The position numbers were made by a program, and so were the translations under genes. Below the pieces are notes generated by a model. The model made no database searches. It worked only from the letters and a program-made list of their open reading frames with translations, and was not told the origin of the DNA. This document shows, piece by piece, positions 31,001-38,749 of a stretch of 64,000 nucleotides of DNA; position 1 is the first letter of the stretch; every line of letters starts with the position of its first letter. Source of the stretch: Vibrionaceae bacterium (GTDB taxonomy: Bacteria > Pseudomonadota > Gammaproteobacteria > Enterobacterales > Vibrionaceae); contig JAAEZQ010000009.1 in assembly GCA_018222805.1 (NCBI GenBank), positions 62,001-126,000 on the forward strand, in the 5' to 3' direction.

Positions 31001-31829
31001 CACAATCAGTTTCGATGATTCAGAGCTTCCCGAGTTTACAGAAGATGATGCACTTTCTTTTGTGCCCAATAGCCCTGAGTCGGAGTCAGAACAACCAACT
31101 AGCTCAAAAATGACCCTTAAAGCAGACAACGATCATGATGCGTTGTTTGAACTGTTTGCTCAGCAGAGTAGCTTTGAGGCAGAGCCGGAACAGGCTCAAG
31201 TCATGCAAGAACCAGGCATTACTGGTTTAGCTGAGTCCGATATGGAAAGCCTATTATCTGAAAAGGGCGAATCTGAGGCTTTTGAAGGCCACTTAGATCG
31301 CGACACTATAGATAGTGCCGGTATGGACTTCGAGACCATGTTTGATGTAGGTGATGATTGGGATGGTTTCAAAACACCGACTGATAATATGCCATCGTCT
31401 GACACCGATAATGTGCCTGAAGACCAGCGCGATATTTGGAGCTCACAGGAGGCGTTGAGTCAACCAGAGATTACCGAAGAAAACTGGGAACAGCAAACGA
31501 CCCTTGAAGATTTTGACCCTAAGAAAAGTCAATTCATGACTATTGATGAATTGATGGCGCAGGTCGATAACGAGAGTGGGGAGTTTGAAGAAGAGGACTT
31601 GAATCTGGACGTGGGTTTAAACGAGTTTCCGGATGTGATTGGCGATATCACTGATGTGGATGTTGATTCCGATGCTGAAGGTGCAGGTAAACTGGATTTG
31701 GCTAAGATCTACCTAGAAATGAACGATCCTAAAGGGGCGATCAAATTGCTGGAAGAGGCCATTGTGTTCGGTGAAGATGACATTCGCCGTGAAGCGAAGA
31801 GCCTCATCGACACCATTAATGGTCGATAA
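28035..31829 (+). CDS. fimV: FimV-family polar scaffold protein
   Basis: A 1264-residue protein of FimV/HubP type. A signal sequence (1-27) is followed by a periplasmic part with a LysM-like segment (~70-125: ENQTLWSIASQVRPSR), a coiled coil (~200-275), and one membrane helix (~287-310, GWLVGLAALIPGALLAFLVV). A very long, acidic cytoplasmic region (Asp/Glu/Ser) follows, then a C-terminal FimV/TPR motif (KLDLAKIYLEMNDPKGAIKLLEEAI). In vibrios HubP organises the cell pole (chromosome origin, flagella, chemotaxis). Repeated ~26-residue units LPEFSEEDALASM occur at about 30755-31065. The position next to truA is the usual FimV context. Confidence 0.92.
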   Translation: MRQIYKRLLTTLVLISATQTSSVVQAEGIRLVGPSGEVQSSPSYAEEIERALSAPPANSQPSRFIGPTGENQTLWSIASQVRPSRSVTVQQTLLAIYRINPQAFENQNIHELIPGSRLRLPSLEQVQSASTEQAVAIMKAHEAKLKQLKPVTVQRVAQQPTPKIEEEQVSTKSKVVVPEEVESVKTIEPAAPVPPVNTSPQGEQQVTELKSKLQGSQSELASLEEKNHRLRLMLSEVQNEVETLKSELNDEERIRSEVERLLEEERQRADEQQRMQPTPLDKFLSNGWLVGLAALIPGALLAFLVVMLLSRRNKEEEPIVEQQPPAVDPLAAPIGLSAADELEEELNLDDDLFADDESDSLSEQKSVPELEDDVFAGLEDEELDFNLEGDDGQDPFAGIGDDGDLDVGFDEFDSSTNGIKVNGEEKALGLEEMERALDGASPELEVFDEPDFDLSDDESEELEREDIFAESLADNAPEDETGSAQIDQATLDELLEELDSTGLDLSVDSSTVSEDAFVVGEASDDEIDKMLAQYEQSETQISDLAVEPSLEFDDQERVTKTDEVGSLDLDDSTFDLSDSTTDIDENSTDLLDELIDFDDEESEGEFDPLDELESLSGFGGEEFEELDADSVDLLDELLDDDVTHELEDEVARDLDPFDELIRADEEAESGLNQREEEDLLASLGFDDLDDSQSENAQDVPLSAQPMQAAPERTGEADFELESNLDIDALLNENQLELVQEPDNQDPEEQESEASVGDELLEDIEDISLEYDPLMRELDELFAPSHGDINAEEHDNKEAFSDLDTLSGEQEKSVNSDSLAQTDKSEQSEEVTSEESLADPVVEKFIVSAEETEAEPEFTPTPNTVENEFGVPLEEDWLLDDVEPVPDIKQEQEPVAATSDESDEDEFHFDELDLPEFSEEDALASMVDEPELAESESEAPAVSSEAEGEFEFDELELPEFSEEDALASMAGEPELHQPESEVTEPASEEDTISFDDSELPEFTEDDALSFVPNSPESESEQPTSSKMTLKADNDHDALFELFAQQSSFEAEPEQAQVMQEPGITGLAESDMESLLSEKGESEAFEGHLDRDTIDSAGMDFETMFDVGDDWDGFKTPTDNMPSSDTDNVPEDQRDIWSSQEALSQPEITEENWEQQTTLEDFDPKKSQFMTIDELMAQVDNESGEFEEEDLNLDVGLNEFPDVIGDITDVDVDSDAEGAGKLDLAKIYLEMNDPKGAIKLLEEAIVFGEDDIRREAKSLIDTINGR

Positions 31830-31836
31830 ATCAATC

Positions 31837-31862
31837 AGGGTGGCGCGGGCCGCCCTTTTTGT
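31837..31862 (+). terminator. Terminator after fimV
   Basis: AGGGTGGC, loop GCG, GGCCGCCCT (one G:T/bulge), followed by TTTTTG, starting 8 bases after the stop. Confidence 0.72.
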
Positions 31863-31953
31863 ATCTGAAAGCCAAGTCATTCTCGCTGAAACTGGCAACT
31901 AGACGCTACTTGGGTATATACTTCCCGCCCCATTTTAGAGTTCGAAGGTTAAG

Positions 31954-32748
31954 ATGAGAATCGCATTAGGTATCGAGTATAACGGTACAAACTACTTTGG
32001 TTGGCAACGCCAGAGAGACGTAAAAAGCGTCCAAGAAGAGCTAGAAAAAGCCTTGTCCATCGTTGCAAACCACCCTGTAGAAGTTCAATGCGCAGGTCGT
32101 ACTGATGCAGGCGTGCACGGCACGGGACAAGTTGTTCACTTTGATACCAACGTAAACCGAAAAATGGTGGCTTGGACGATGGGCGCAAACGCGAACATGC
32201 CAGGTGATATCGCAGTTCGCTGGGCAAAGGAAGTATCGGACGATTTCCATGCTCGATTCTCAGCGACAGCGCGTCGTTACCGCTACATCATTTTCAATCA
32301 CGCGTTACGTCCGGGTATTTTAAATTCTGGTGTCAGTCACTATCACGGGGCGCTGGATGAGCAAAAAATGCATCAAGCAGGGCAGTATTTGTTGGGAGAA
32401 AATGATTTCTCATCATTCCGGGCCGCTCACTGCCAGTCTCTCAGTCCGTTTCGTAACATGATGCATCTGAACGTGACTCGCCATGGTGATTATGTCGTCA
32501 TTGATATTAAAGCAAACGCGTTTGTTCATCATATGGTGCGCAATATTACAGGCAGTCTGATAAAAGTTGGACGTGGCGAAGAAAACCCCGAGTGGATTGA
32601 GTGGTTGTTAGAGGCAAAAGATCGCAAGCTTGCCGGCGCGACAGCAAAAGCAGAAGGCCTATATTTGGTCGATGTGGATTATCCACAAGAGTTTGATTTA
32701 CCTCGTGTACCGATCGGCCCGTTATTTTTACCAGATAATTTGAACTAA
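31954..32748 (+). CDS. truA: tRNA pseudouridine(38-40) synthase TruA
   Basis: A 264-residue pseudouridine synthase acting on positions 38-40 of the tRNA anticodon arm. The catalytic Asp51 is in [14 protein letters not shown]. The GWQRQ segment near the N-terminus and the later [14 protein letters not shown] and [13 protein letters not shown] motifs are all family-typical. It lies between fimV and accD as in many gammaproteobacteria. Confidence 0.96.
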   Translation: MRIALGIEYNGTNYFGWQRQRDVKSVQEELEKALSIVANHPVEVQCAGRTDAGVHGTGQVVHFDTNVNRKMVAWTMGANANMPGDIAVRWAKEVSDDFHARFSATARRYRYIIFNHALRPGILNSGVSHYHGALDEQKMHQAGQYLLGENDFSSFRAAHCQSLSPFRNMMHLNVTRHGDYVVIDIKANAFVHHMVRNITGSLIKVGRGEENPEWIEWLLEAKDRKLAGATAKAEGLYLVDVDYPQEFDLPRVPIGPLFLPDNLN

Positions 32749-32825
32749 ATTTACAAACTTGCTTCAAAATATCGGTAGTTTACACTGAATGTGTACAGAA
32801 ACTATGCGCTATTTATGATAACAAA

Positions 32826-32842
32826 AATAGGTACAACCAGTT
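32826..32842. promoter_or_regulatory. Candidate FadR site upstream of accD
   Basis: AATAGGTACAACCAGTT matches the FadR consensus AACTGGTCNGACCAGTT at 12 of 16 positions, with a full right arm. It is about 100 bases upstream of accD. FadR is reported to activate several synthesis genes in gammaproteobacteria; for accD here this is inference. Confidence 0.4.
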
Positions 32843-32943
32843 TTTTATCTACAGTAGCGACAAGATATGGTTTAATCCGTCGGTGTTATTTCGAATTTAT
32901 ATCTTTCGCAATGAAGCGGAAGAGTTGAGAGAAAAGGTCTTCC

Positions 32944-33870
32944 ATGAGTTGGCTTGAAAAGATTTTAGAAAAAAGCAATCTTGTAAGTTCACGTAAAGCT
33001 TCTATCCCAGAAGGCGTGTGGACTAAATGTACCTCTTGTGAGCAGGTTCTTTACCATGCTGAACTGGAGCGTAACTTAGAAGTATGTCCTAAGTGTAACC
33101 ATCACATGCGCATGAAAGCGCGTCGTCGTTTGGAAACATTCCTGGATGAAGGTAACCGTGTTGAACTTGGTTCTGAGCTTGAGCCTCAAGACAAGCTGAA
33201 GTTTAAAGACTCTAAGCGTTACAAAGAGCGTATTTCAGCAGCTCAAAAGAGCAGCGGTGAGAAAGACGCATTGGTTGTAATGCAGGGTGAACTACTAGGT
33301 ATGCCCCTGGTTGCTTGTGCGTTTGAGTTCTCATTTATGGGTGGCTCAATGGGCTCTGTAGTGGGTGCTCGCTTTGTTAAAGCAGTAGAAGCTGCAATCG
33401 AGAACAACTGTGCACTTGTTTGTTTCTCAGCAAGTGGTGGCGCACGTATGCAAGAGGCATTGATGTCTCTAATGCAAATGGCAAAAACCAGTGCAGCACT
33501 TGAGCGTCTATCTGAAAAAGGTCTGCCGTTCTTCTCGATCCTGACTGACCCAACAATGGGTGGCGTATCAGCAAGTTTGGCAATGTTGGGCGACATCAAC
33601 ATTGGTGAGCCTAAAGCGTTGATTGGTTTCGCTGGTCGTCGCGTAATCGAGCAAACTGTACGTGAAGACCTTCCAGAAGGCTTCCAACGCAGCGAATTCC
33701 TGCTTGATCATGGTGCTATTGATATGATCGTTGATCGTCGTGAAATGCGTCAGCGAGTGGGTGGTCTTATTGCTAAGATGACTAACCACAAATCTCCTTT
33801 GGTGGTTTCGGTTAACGAATCTCCAAATGAAGAGTCATATTCTGTACCAGAAGCGGACGAAAAAGGGTAA
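32944..33870 (+). CDS. accD: Acetyl-CoA carboxylase carboxyltransferase subunit beta
   Basis: A 308-residue subunit that with AccA transfers CO2 from biotin to acetyl-CoA, the first step of fatty acid synthesis. The N-terminal zinc ribbon has Cys29, Cys32, Cys48 and Cys51. The carboxyltransferase core contains [19 protein letters not shown] and [10 protein letters not shown]. The ribosome site is a weak purine-rich GAGAGAAAAGG. folC, dedD, cvpA and purF follow on the same strand. Confidence 0.97.
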   Translation: MSWLEKILEKSNLVSSRKASIPEGVWTKCTSCEQVLYHAELERNLEVCPKCNHHMRMKARRRLETFLDEGNRVELGSELEPQDKLKFKDSKRYKERISAAQKSSGEKDALVVMQGELLGMPLVACAFEFSFMGGSMGSVVGARFVKAVEAAIENNCALVCFSASGGARMQEALMSLMQMAKTSAALERLSEKGLPFFSILTDPTMGGVSASLAMLGDINIGEPKALIGFAGRRVIEQTVREDLPEGFQRSEFLLDHGAIDMIVDRREMRQRVGGLIAKMTNHKSPLVVSVNESPNEESYSVPEADEKG

Positions 33871-33915
33871 AGTAACAACTAACATAAAACCAAAGAAATT
33901 AATGGTTAAAGTTAG

Positions 33916-35175
33916 ATGACCCAAAACCCAATTCCTCAAGCCACATCCTCTCTAGAGATGTGGCTTGATTATTTAGCAAATATTCATTCCTCAGCAATCG
34001 ACCTTGGCTTAGACCGCGTTCAAGCGGTAGCAAATAAAGCCAACCTCACTAAACCTGCTCCAACGGTTATCACTGTTGCCGGAACCAATGGTAAAGGCTC
34101 AACGTGTGCGTTAATGGAAGCGATTTTATTAGACGCCGGTTATTCAGTAGGTGTTTACAGTTCACCCCACCTGATTCGTTACAACGAACGTGTACGTATT
34201 AATGGCGTAGACGTAGAAGACGCGAAACATTGTCAAGCGTTCGACTATGTAGAAAAGCAGCGCGGTGATATCACGTTAAGCCTGTTTGAATTCGGGACCC
34301 TTGCCGCATTACGTATTTTCCAGACAGAAAAGGTAGATATCGTCCTGCTAGAAGTTGGTTTAGGCGGCCGTTTGGATGCAACCAACGTTGTGGATCACGA
34401 TGTCTCTGTCATCACCAGCTTAGCCGTTGACCATGTGGATTGGCTTGGTGATGACATTAATGTTATTGGATTTGAAAAAGCAGGCATCTACCGCTCCGGT
34501 AAACCAGCCATTTGTGGTCAGCCTTTACCTCCTGCAACTGTGGCAGCGCACGCGGACGATATCGGTGCAGAGTTTTTCCAGGTTGGAATCCAGTTTGATT
34601 ATCAACTGACCGAGAAAGGCTGGAAGTGGACAAGTGGCGCATTTGACCTTGAAGACTTACCTGTCCCGTCACTGCCTTTGCCAAACGCAGCAACAGCACT
34701 CATGGCGCTTGGCGCTTCAGAATTGCAAATCACTGACATAAACCTCGTCAATGGCTTGAATAATGCTCGACTCGCAGGTCGAATGCAGGTGTTACAGAGC
34801 GGGCCAGAAATCATACTTGATGTTGCTCACAATCCACATTCTGCTGAATATTTAGTAGAAAAAGTGAAGCATCAGTATGCGGGTAAGCACATCCATGTCG
34901 TGATTGCTATGCTGCACGATAAGGACATAAAAGCCACCATTGAAGCTCTGGCTCCTATTGCCACCCAATGGTATCCAGCATCGCTTACCGGCCCTCGTGC
35001 TGCGACCGCAGAGGAATTGTGTCAATACTTACCTCAGGGGCAGGTTCAGTTCCAGGCACCCGTAGAAGCGTTTGAAAGTGCGAAAGCGAGCGCACAACAG
35101 GATGACGTTGTTTTGGTGGTTGGCTCTTTCCATACCGTGGGTGAGGTGTTGGATCATTGGCAAGCAAGTAATTAA
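33916..35175 (+). CDS. folC: Bifunctional dihydrofolate synthase / folylpolyglutamate synthase
   Basis: A 419-residue Mur-ligase-type enzyme that adds glutamates to dihydropteroate and folates. The ATP P-loop is in VAGTNGKGSTCAL, followed by YSSPHLIRYNERVRI, EVGLGGRLDATNVV and the C-terminal LDVAHNPHSAEYL motif. It lies 45 bases after accD and 34 before dedD, so they are probably co-transcribed. Confidence 0.95.
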   Translation: MTQNPIPQATSSLEMWLDYLANIHSSAIDLGLDRVQAVANKANLTKPAPTVITVAGTNGKGSTCALMEAILLDAGYSVGVYSSPHLIRYNERVRINGVDVEDAKHCQAFDYVEKQRGDITLSLFEFGTLAALRIFQTEKVDIVLLEVGLGGRLDATNVVDHDVSVITSLAVDHVDWLGDDINVIGFEKAGIYRSGKPAICGQPLPPATVAAHADDIGAEFFQVGIQFDYQLTEKGWKWTSGAFDLEDLPVPSLPLPNAATALMALGASELQITDINLVNGLNNARLAGRMQVLQSGPEIILDVAHNPHSAEYLVEKVKHQYAGKHIHVVIAMLHDKDIKATIEALAPIATQWYPASLTGPRAATAEELCQYLPQGQVQFQAPVEAFESAKASAQQDDVVLVVGSFHTVGEVLDHWQASN

Positions 35176-35209
35176 GTAAGCAAAGATAACAAGCAGCAAA
35201 GGTAATTTG

Positions 35210-35809
35210 ATGGCAAGTAAATTTCAGAGTCGTTTAGTCGGCACTATCATTCTGGTGGCAGTGGGAGTGATTGTGCTCCCAGATGTACTAGATGGTAAAA
35301 AACTTCACTACAAGGAAGAATTTGCCAGCATTCCTATCAAACCTGAGCTTGATAGTGATGTGGAAAATTTCGAAATACTCGAGCCTGTCGAAGATGACAT
35401 TGTACTGCCTGACTCTCCCGTAGAAGCAGTGGTGCAGGAGTCAGAAGAGCCTCAGGTTGCCGTTTCAAAACCGCAATCTGTCCCTGAACTGGTAGCTCAG
35501 CCAGAAGAGACTCAACAACCAGAGCAAGTTGAAGTTGCTCCTCGTCCGGTTGTTGAGAAAAATCAATATGAAGATTCTGCATGGATCATTCAATTGATGG
35601 CGCTGAAGAATCATGACAATGCGGTAGCGTTAGTTGCCGATTTACAAAAGCGTGGTTATCAAGCTCACACGAAACAAGAAAATGAATTTACGCGTGTCAT
35701 TGTTGGCCCTGATGTGTCAAAAAGTAAACTGGAACGACAAGTTCAAGAATTACAAAAAATTACTGGCTCAAAAGGTCAATTGCTTAAATTTAAGCCGTTA
35801 AATCCATAA
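35210..35809 (+). CDS. dedD: SPOR-domain cell division protein DedD
   Basis: A 199-residue inner-membrane protein: N-terminal membrane helix (~8-25, RLVGTIILVAVGVIVLP), a Pro/Glu-rich periplasmic linker, and a C-terminal SPOR domain (~123-199, WIIQLMALKNHDNAVALVADLQ) that binds denuded peptidoglycan at the septum. The ATG at 35210 is directly preceded by an in-frame TTG (35207); ATG is preferred. It lies between folC and cvpA as in E. coli. Confidence 0.92.
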   Translation: MASKFQSRLVGTIILVAVGVIVLPDVLDGKKLHYKEEFASIPIKPELDSDVENFEILEPVEDDIVLPDSPVEAVVQESEEPQVAVSKPQSVPELVAQPEETQQPEQVEVAPRPVVEKNQYEDSAWIIQLMALKNHDNAVALVADLQKRGYQAHTKQENEFTRVIVGPDVSKSKLERQVQELQKITGSKGQLLKFKPLNP

Positions 35810-35823
35810 GAAAACGTTTGCGT
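35808..35823. promoter_or_regulatory. PurR operator of cvpA-purF
   Basis: AAGAAAACGTTTGCGT matches the PurR box ACGCAAACGTTTGCGT at 14 of 16 positions. It begins within the dedD stop codon and overlaps a -35-like TTGCGT. A TAAAAT -10 follows at 35839-35844, giving a repressible promoter for cvpA-purF. Confidence 0.8.
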
Positions 35824-35870
35824 CAGCATTTTTTCTGTTAAAATGCGCGCCAACTTAAGATGAAGAAAAT

Positions 35871-36362
35871 ATGAATTGGTTAGATTTTGTCATTTTAGGG
35901 GTGATCGGCTTTTCAGCTTTGATCAGTTTAGTTCGTGGTTTTGCTAAAGAAGCGTTGTCTTTGGTGATTTGGTTTGGAGCGTTTTTTATCTCCAGTAACT
36001 ACTACGCCAAATTGGCGGTGTATTTTTCCAATATCGAAGACGACATGTTCCGAAACGGAGCTGCGATAGCGGCATTATTTGTCGCAACATTAATTGTTGG
36101 TGCAGTGGTGAACTACGTCATTGGCCAACTGGTACAAAAAACAGGGCTATCAGGTACGGATCGAATCCTTGGTGTTGTATTTGGTGGTTTACGCGGAGTC
36201 TTGATAGTTTCTGCGGTGCTGTTTTTTATGGATGCGTTTACCGCATTCCCAAGCTCGGATTGGTGGAAAGATTCACAGTTGATCCCTGAGTTCAGCCGTA
36301 TCATCGCCCCATTCTTCGAGCATTTACAAGCAACATCAAGTTTTCTGTCTGGCACTATCTAG
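35871..36362 (+). CDS. cvpA: CvpA family inner-membrane protein
   Basis: A 163-residue protein with four hydrophobic helices, including FVILGVIGFSALISLVRGF and the conserved FAKEALSLVIWFGAFFIS region, followed by GTDRILGVVFGGLRGVLIV, which is diagnostic of CvpA. It is required for colicin V export in E. coli and for envelope stress tolerance; its molecular function is unclear. It is in the PurR-controlled unit with purF, 36 bases upstream of it. Confidence 0.93.
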   Translation: MNWLDFVILGVIGFSALISLVRGFAKEALSLVIWFGAFFISSNYYAKLAVYFSNIEDDMFRNGAAIAALFVATLIVGAVVNYVIGQLVQKTGLSGTDRILGVVFGGLRGVLIVSAVLFFMDAFTAFPSSDWWKDSQLIPEFSRIIAPFFEHLQATSSFLSGTI

Positions 36363-36398
36363 TAGTGCCAGCTACTGTCGCAAATCGAGGATTAGGAC

Positions 36399-37913
36399 AT
36401 GTGTGGTATTGTTGGAATCGTGGGCACAACCCCTGTAAACCAGTCTATTTATGACGCGTTAACGGTGTTACAGCATCGTGGCCAAGATGCAGCGGGTATT
36501 TGTACCATAGAAAGCAATCGTTTTCGTCTGCGTAAGGCGAACGGTTTAGTCAAGGATGTGTTCGAAGCAAAACATATGCAGCGCTTGCAAGGTGAAGTTG
36601 GTATCGGTCATGTTCGCTACCCAACTGCTGGTAGTTCAAGTGCCTCAGAAGCTCAGCCTTTCTACGTAAACTCTCCTTTCGGTATTACACTTGCCCACAA
36701 CGGTAACTTAACGAACGCTCACGAAGTTCGCCAAAAGCTGTTTGAAAAAGACCGCCGCCACATCAACACAACATCAGACTCAGAAGTGTTGCTGAACGTG
36801 CTTGCTCACGAAATTGATTCTGTTAAAGGTAATGTCACGACAGAAGACGTATTTCGCGCGGTTACCAACGTTCATCGTACGATTCGCGGCGCATACGCAG
36901 TAACAGCAATGATCATTGGCCACGGTATGATTGCATTCCGTGACCCGAATGGCATTCGCCCTCTTTGTTTGGGTAAACGTGAAGCAAATGGTCGTACTGA
37001 ATACATGGTGGCATCGGAGTCTGTTGCTCTTGATGCAGTAGGTTTTGACTTTGTTCGAGATGTAGCGCCAGGTGAAGCGGTTTACGCGACTTTTGATGGT
37101 GAGTTGTACACTAAGCAATGTGCGGATAATCCGAAGTTAAATCCATGTATCTTTGAGTTTGTTTACTTTGCTCGTCCTGATTCATTTATTGACAAAATTT
37201 CTGTCTATAGCGCTCGCGTTGAAATGGGCAAAAAGCTAGGCGAACGCATCAGTGAAGACTACGCTGATCTGGATATCGACGTTGTTATCCCAATTCCAGA
37301 AACCTCGTGTGATATTGCGCTGCAAATTGCACAAGCGATCGACAAGCCATACCGTCAAGGCTTCGTGAAAAACCGCTATGTAGGCCGTACGTTCATCATG
37401 CCGGGCCAACAACAGCGTAAGAAGTCTGTGCGCCGTAAACTGAATGCGATTCGTTCTGAATTTAAAGACAAGAATGTACTTTTGGTTGATGATTCTATCG
37501 TTCGTGGTACTACGTCAGAGCAGATCATTGAGATGGCTCGTGATTCTGGTGCGAAGCGAGTATACATGGTTTCAGCTGCTCCAGAAGTACGTTTCCCGAA
37601 CGTTTACGGCATCGACATGCCAAGTGCTACCGAGTTAATCGCTCACGGTCGTGACAATGAGACTATCTGTAAGCACATTGGCGCAGATGCATTGATCTAC
37701 CAAAAGCTTGAGGATTTAGTTGAAGCCGTTGGCCTTGGTAACCAAGACATTACACAGTTTGATACATCGGTATTTAACGGCGAGTATGTGACGGGTGACA
37801 TCGACCAGCAGTATCTGGACTTCCTTGATGGCTTGCGTAACGATGATGCAAAAACTCAACGTGAGATTCAGCAAGATTTAGCGAACCTAGAACTTCATAA
37901 CGAAGGCGCATAA
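36399..37913 (+). CDS. purF: Amidophosphoribosyltransferase PurF
   Basis: A 504-residue enzyme making phosphoribosylamine from PRPP and glutamine, the first committed purine step. The N-terminal nucleophile is Cys2 (MCGIVGIVG, no propeptide), and the glutaminase domain contains [16 protein letters not shown] and HNGNLTN. The PRPP-binding loop is [13 protein letters not shown]. Regulation by the upstream PurR box is likely. A terminator follows 60 bases later. Confidence 0.97.
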   Translation: MCGIVGIVGTTPVNQSIYDALTVLQHRGQDAAGICTIESNRFRLRKANGLVKDVFEAKHMQRLQGEVGIGHVRYPTAGSSSASEAQPFYVNSPFGITLAHNGNLTNAHEVRQKLFEKDRRHINTTSDSEVLLNVLAHEIDSVKGNVTTEDVFRAVTNVHRTIRGAYAVTAMIIGHGMIAFRDPNGIRPLCLGKREANGRTEYMVASESVALDAVGFDFVRDVAPGEAVYATFDGELYTKQCADNPKLNPCIFEFVYFARPDSFIDKISVYSARVEMGKKLGERISEDYADLDIDVVIPIPETSCDIALQIAQAIDKPYRQGFVKNRYVGRTFIMPGQQQRKKSVRRKLNAIRSEFKDKNVLLVDDSIVRGTTSEQIIEMARDSGAKRVYMVSAAPEVRFPNVYGIDMPSATELIAHGRDNETICKHIGADALIYQKLEDLVEAVGLGNQDITQFDTSVFNGEYVTGDIDQQYLDFLDGLRNDDAKTQREIQQDLANLELHNEGA

Positions 37914-37975
37914 CGTCCAGTGATCATCCGGGATGAGTCCGGTTGTTCCTAAATGAATACAGCTAAGAGATATTA

Positions 37976-38009
37976 AGCACTGAACGTGAATACGTTCAGT
38001 GCTTGTTTA
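37976..38009 (+). terminator. Terminator after purF
   Basis: AAGCACTGAACGT, loop GAAT, ACGTTCAGTGCTT (13-bp perfect stem), followed by GTTTATTT. Confidence 0.82.
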
Positions 38010-38087
38010 TTTGGAGCATATAAATATCCCCACCAAATGTACGAAAGGGATATTACGTATTCAATTGGTGGCGAATATTAAGCCGAT

Positions 38088-38515
38088 TTAAAAACCTCGT
38101 ACGGACTCCAGCCACCCATCATAGTAAATATGGTCCAGAACATTTAGACGCAGGGTTTGTGCAAACGTAAAATCAAAACTACACTCCAATCCTTTATCGG
38201 TAATAAACTGACCATCCGTTACCACCTTAGCATCGACGTAAATGCCTTCTTCAACCAGGCCTTCCTGCCCGCAGCAAGCAATAAAATGTTTTCCTTTTAG
38301 TAATCCGTGTCGACCAAGTCCCCTCACTGGGGAAGAGTCTAGGGCACAGAGATATTTACCATTGTCGATATGACCCGTAGCGAATTCCAGCACCTGAGGG
38401 TTGGCCGATAGGTTGTCGGTCTAAGTCGGCTGCCCGGCATCATGATTGCGTCATAACCTTGATCGAGCTTGTCGCCGAGCATGTAAGCTCTCTCGATACG
38501 AAGCTGACATTGAAG
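38088..38515 (-). pseudogene. Decayed DJ-1/PfpI family gene (truncated, frameshifted)
   Basis: The intact 3' part encodes HIDNGKYLCALDSSPVRGLG, GLLKGKHFIACCGQEGLVEEG and VVTDGQFITDKGL, which read as the second half of a DJ-1/PfpI protein, ending at 38088. Just upstream in another frame is LDQGYDAIMMPG, the matching first-half motif, so at least one frameshift lies near 38400-38440. The N-terminal ~60 residues are missing altogether beyond ~38515. It cannot make a functional protein. It is a remnant between purF and the polysaccharide lyase. Confidence 0.72.
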
Positions 38516-38749
38516 AGAGAAGAATGGTAATTAATCTTGTCAAACCGTTTCTTATCAATGTTTTACACAAATGAAACAATTGATATTTAAATAATAAAAC
38601 TGGTTTTATTATTATTTTTTTGTTTTTGATATTGCTCTCAACGTTACTAAAACAACGTTTCATTAATGTTGTTATCCTTTCTATTATTAGTGGCGCAATA
38701 AGCGATACAGCGATGAAACGCTGTGTGTAATAACTAGAAAGGAATGAAC

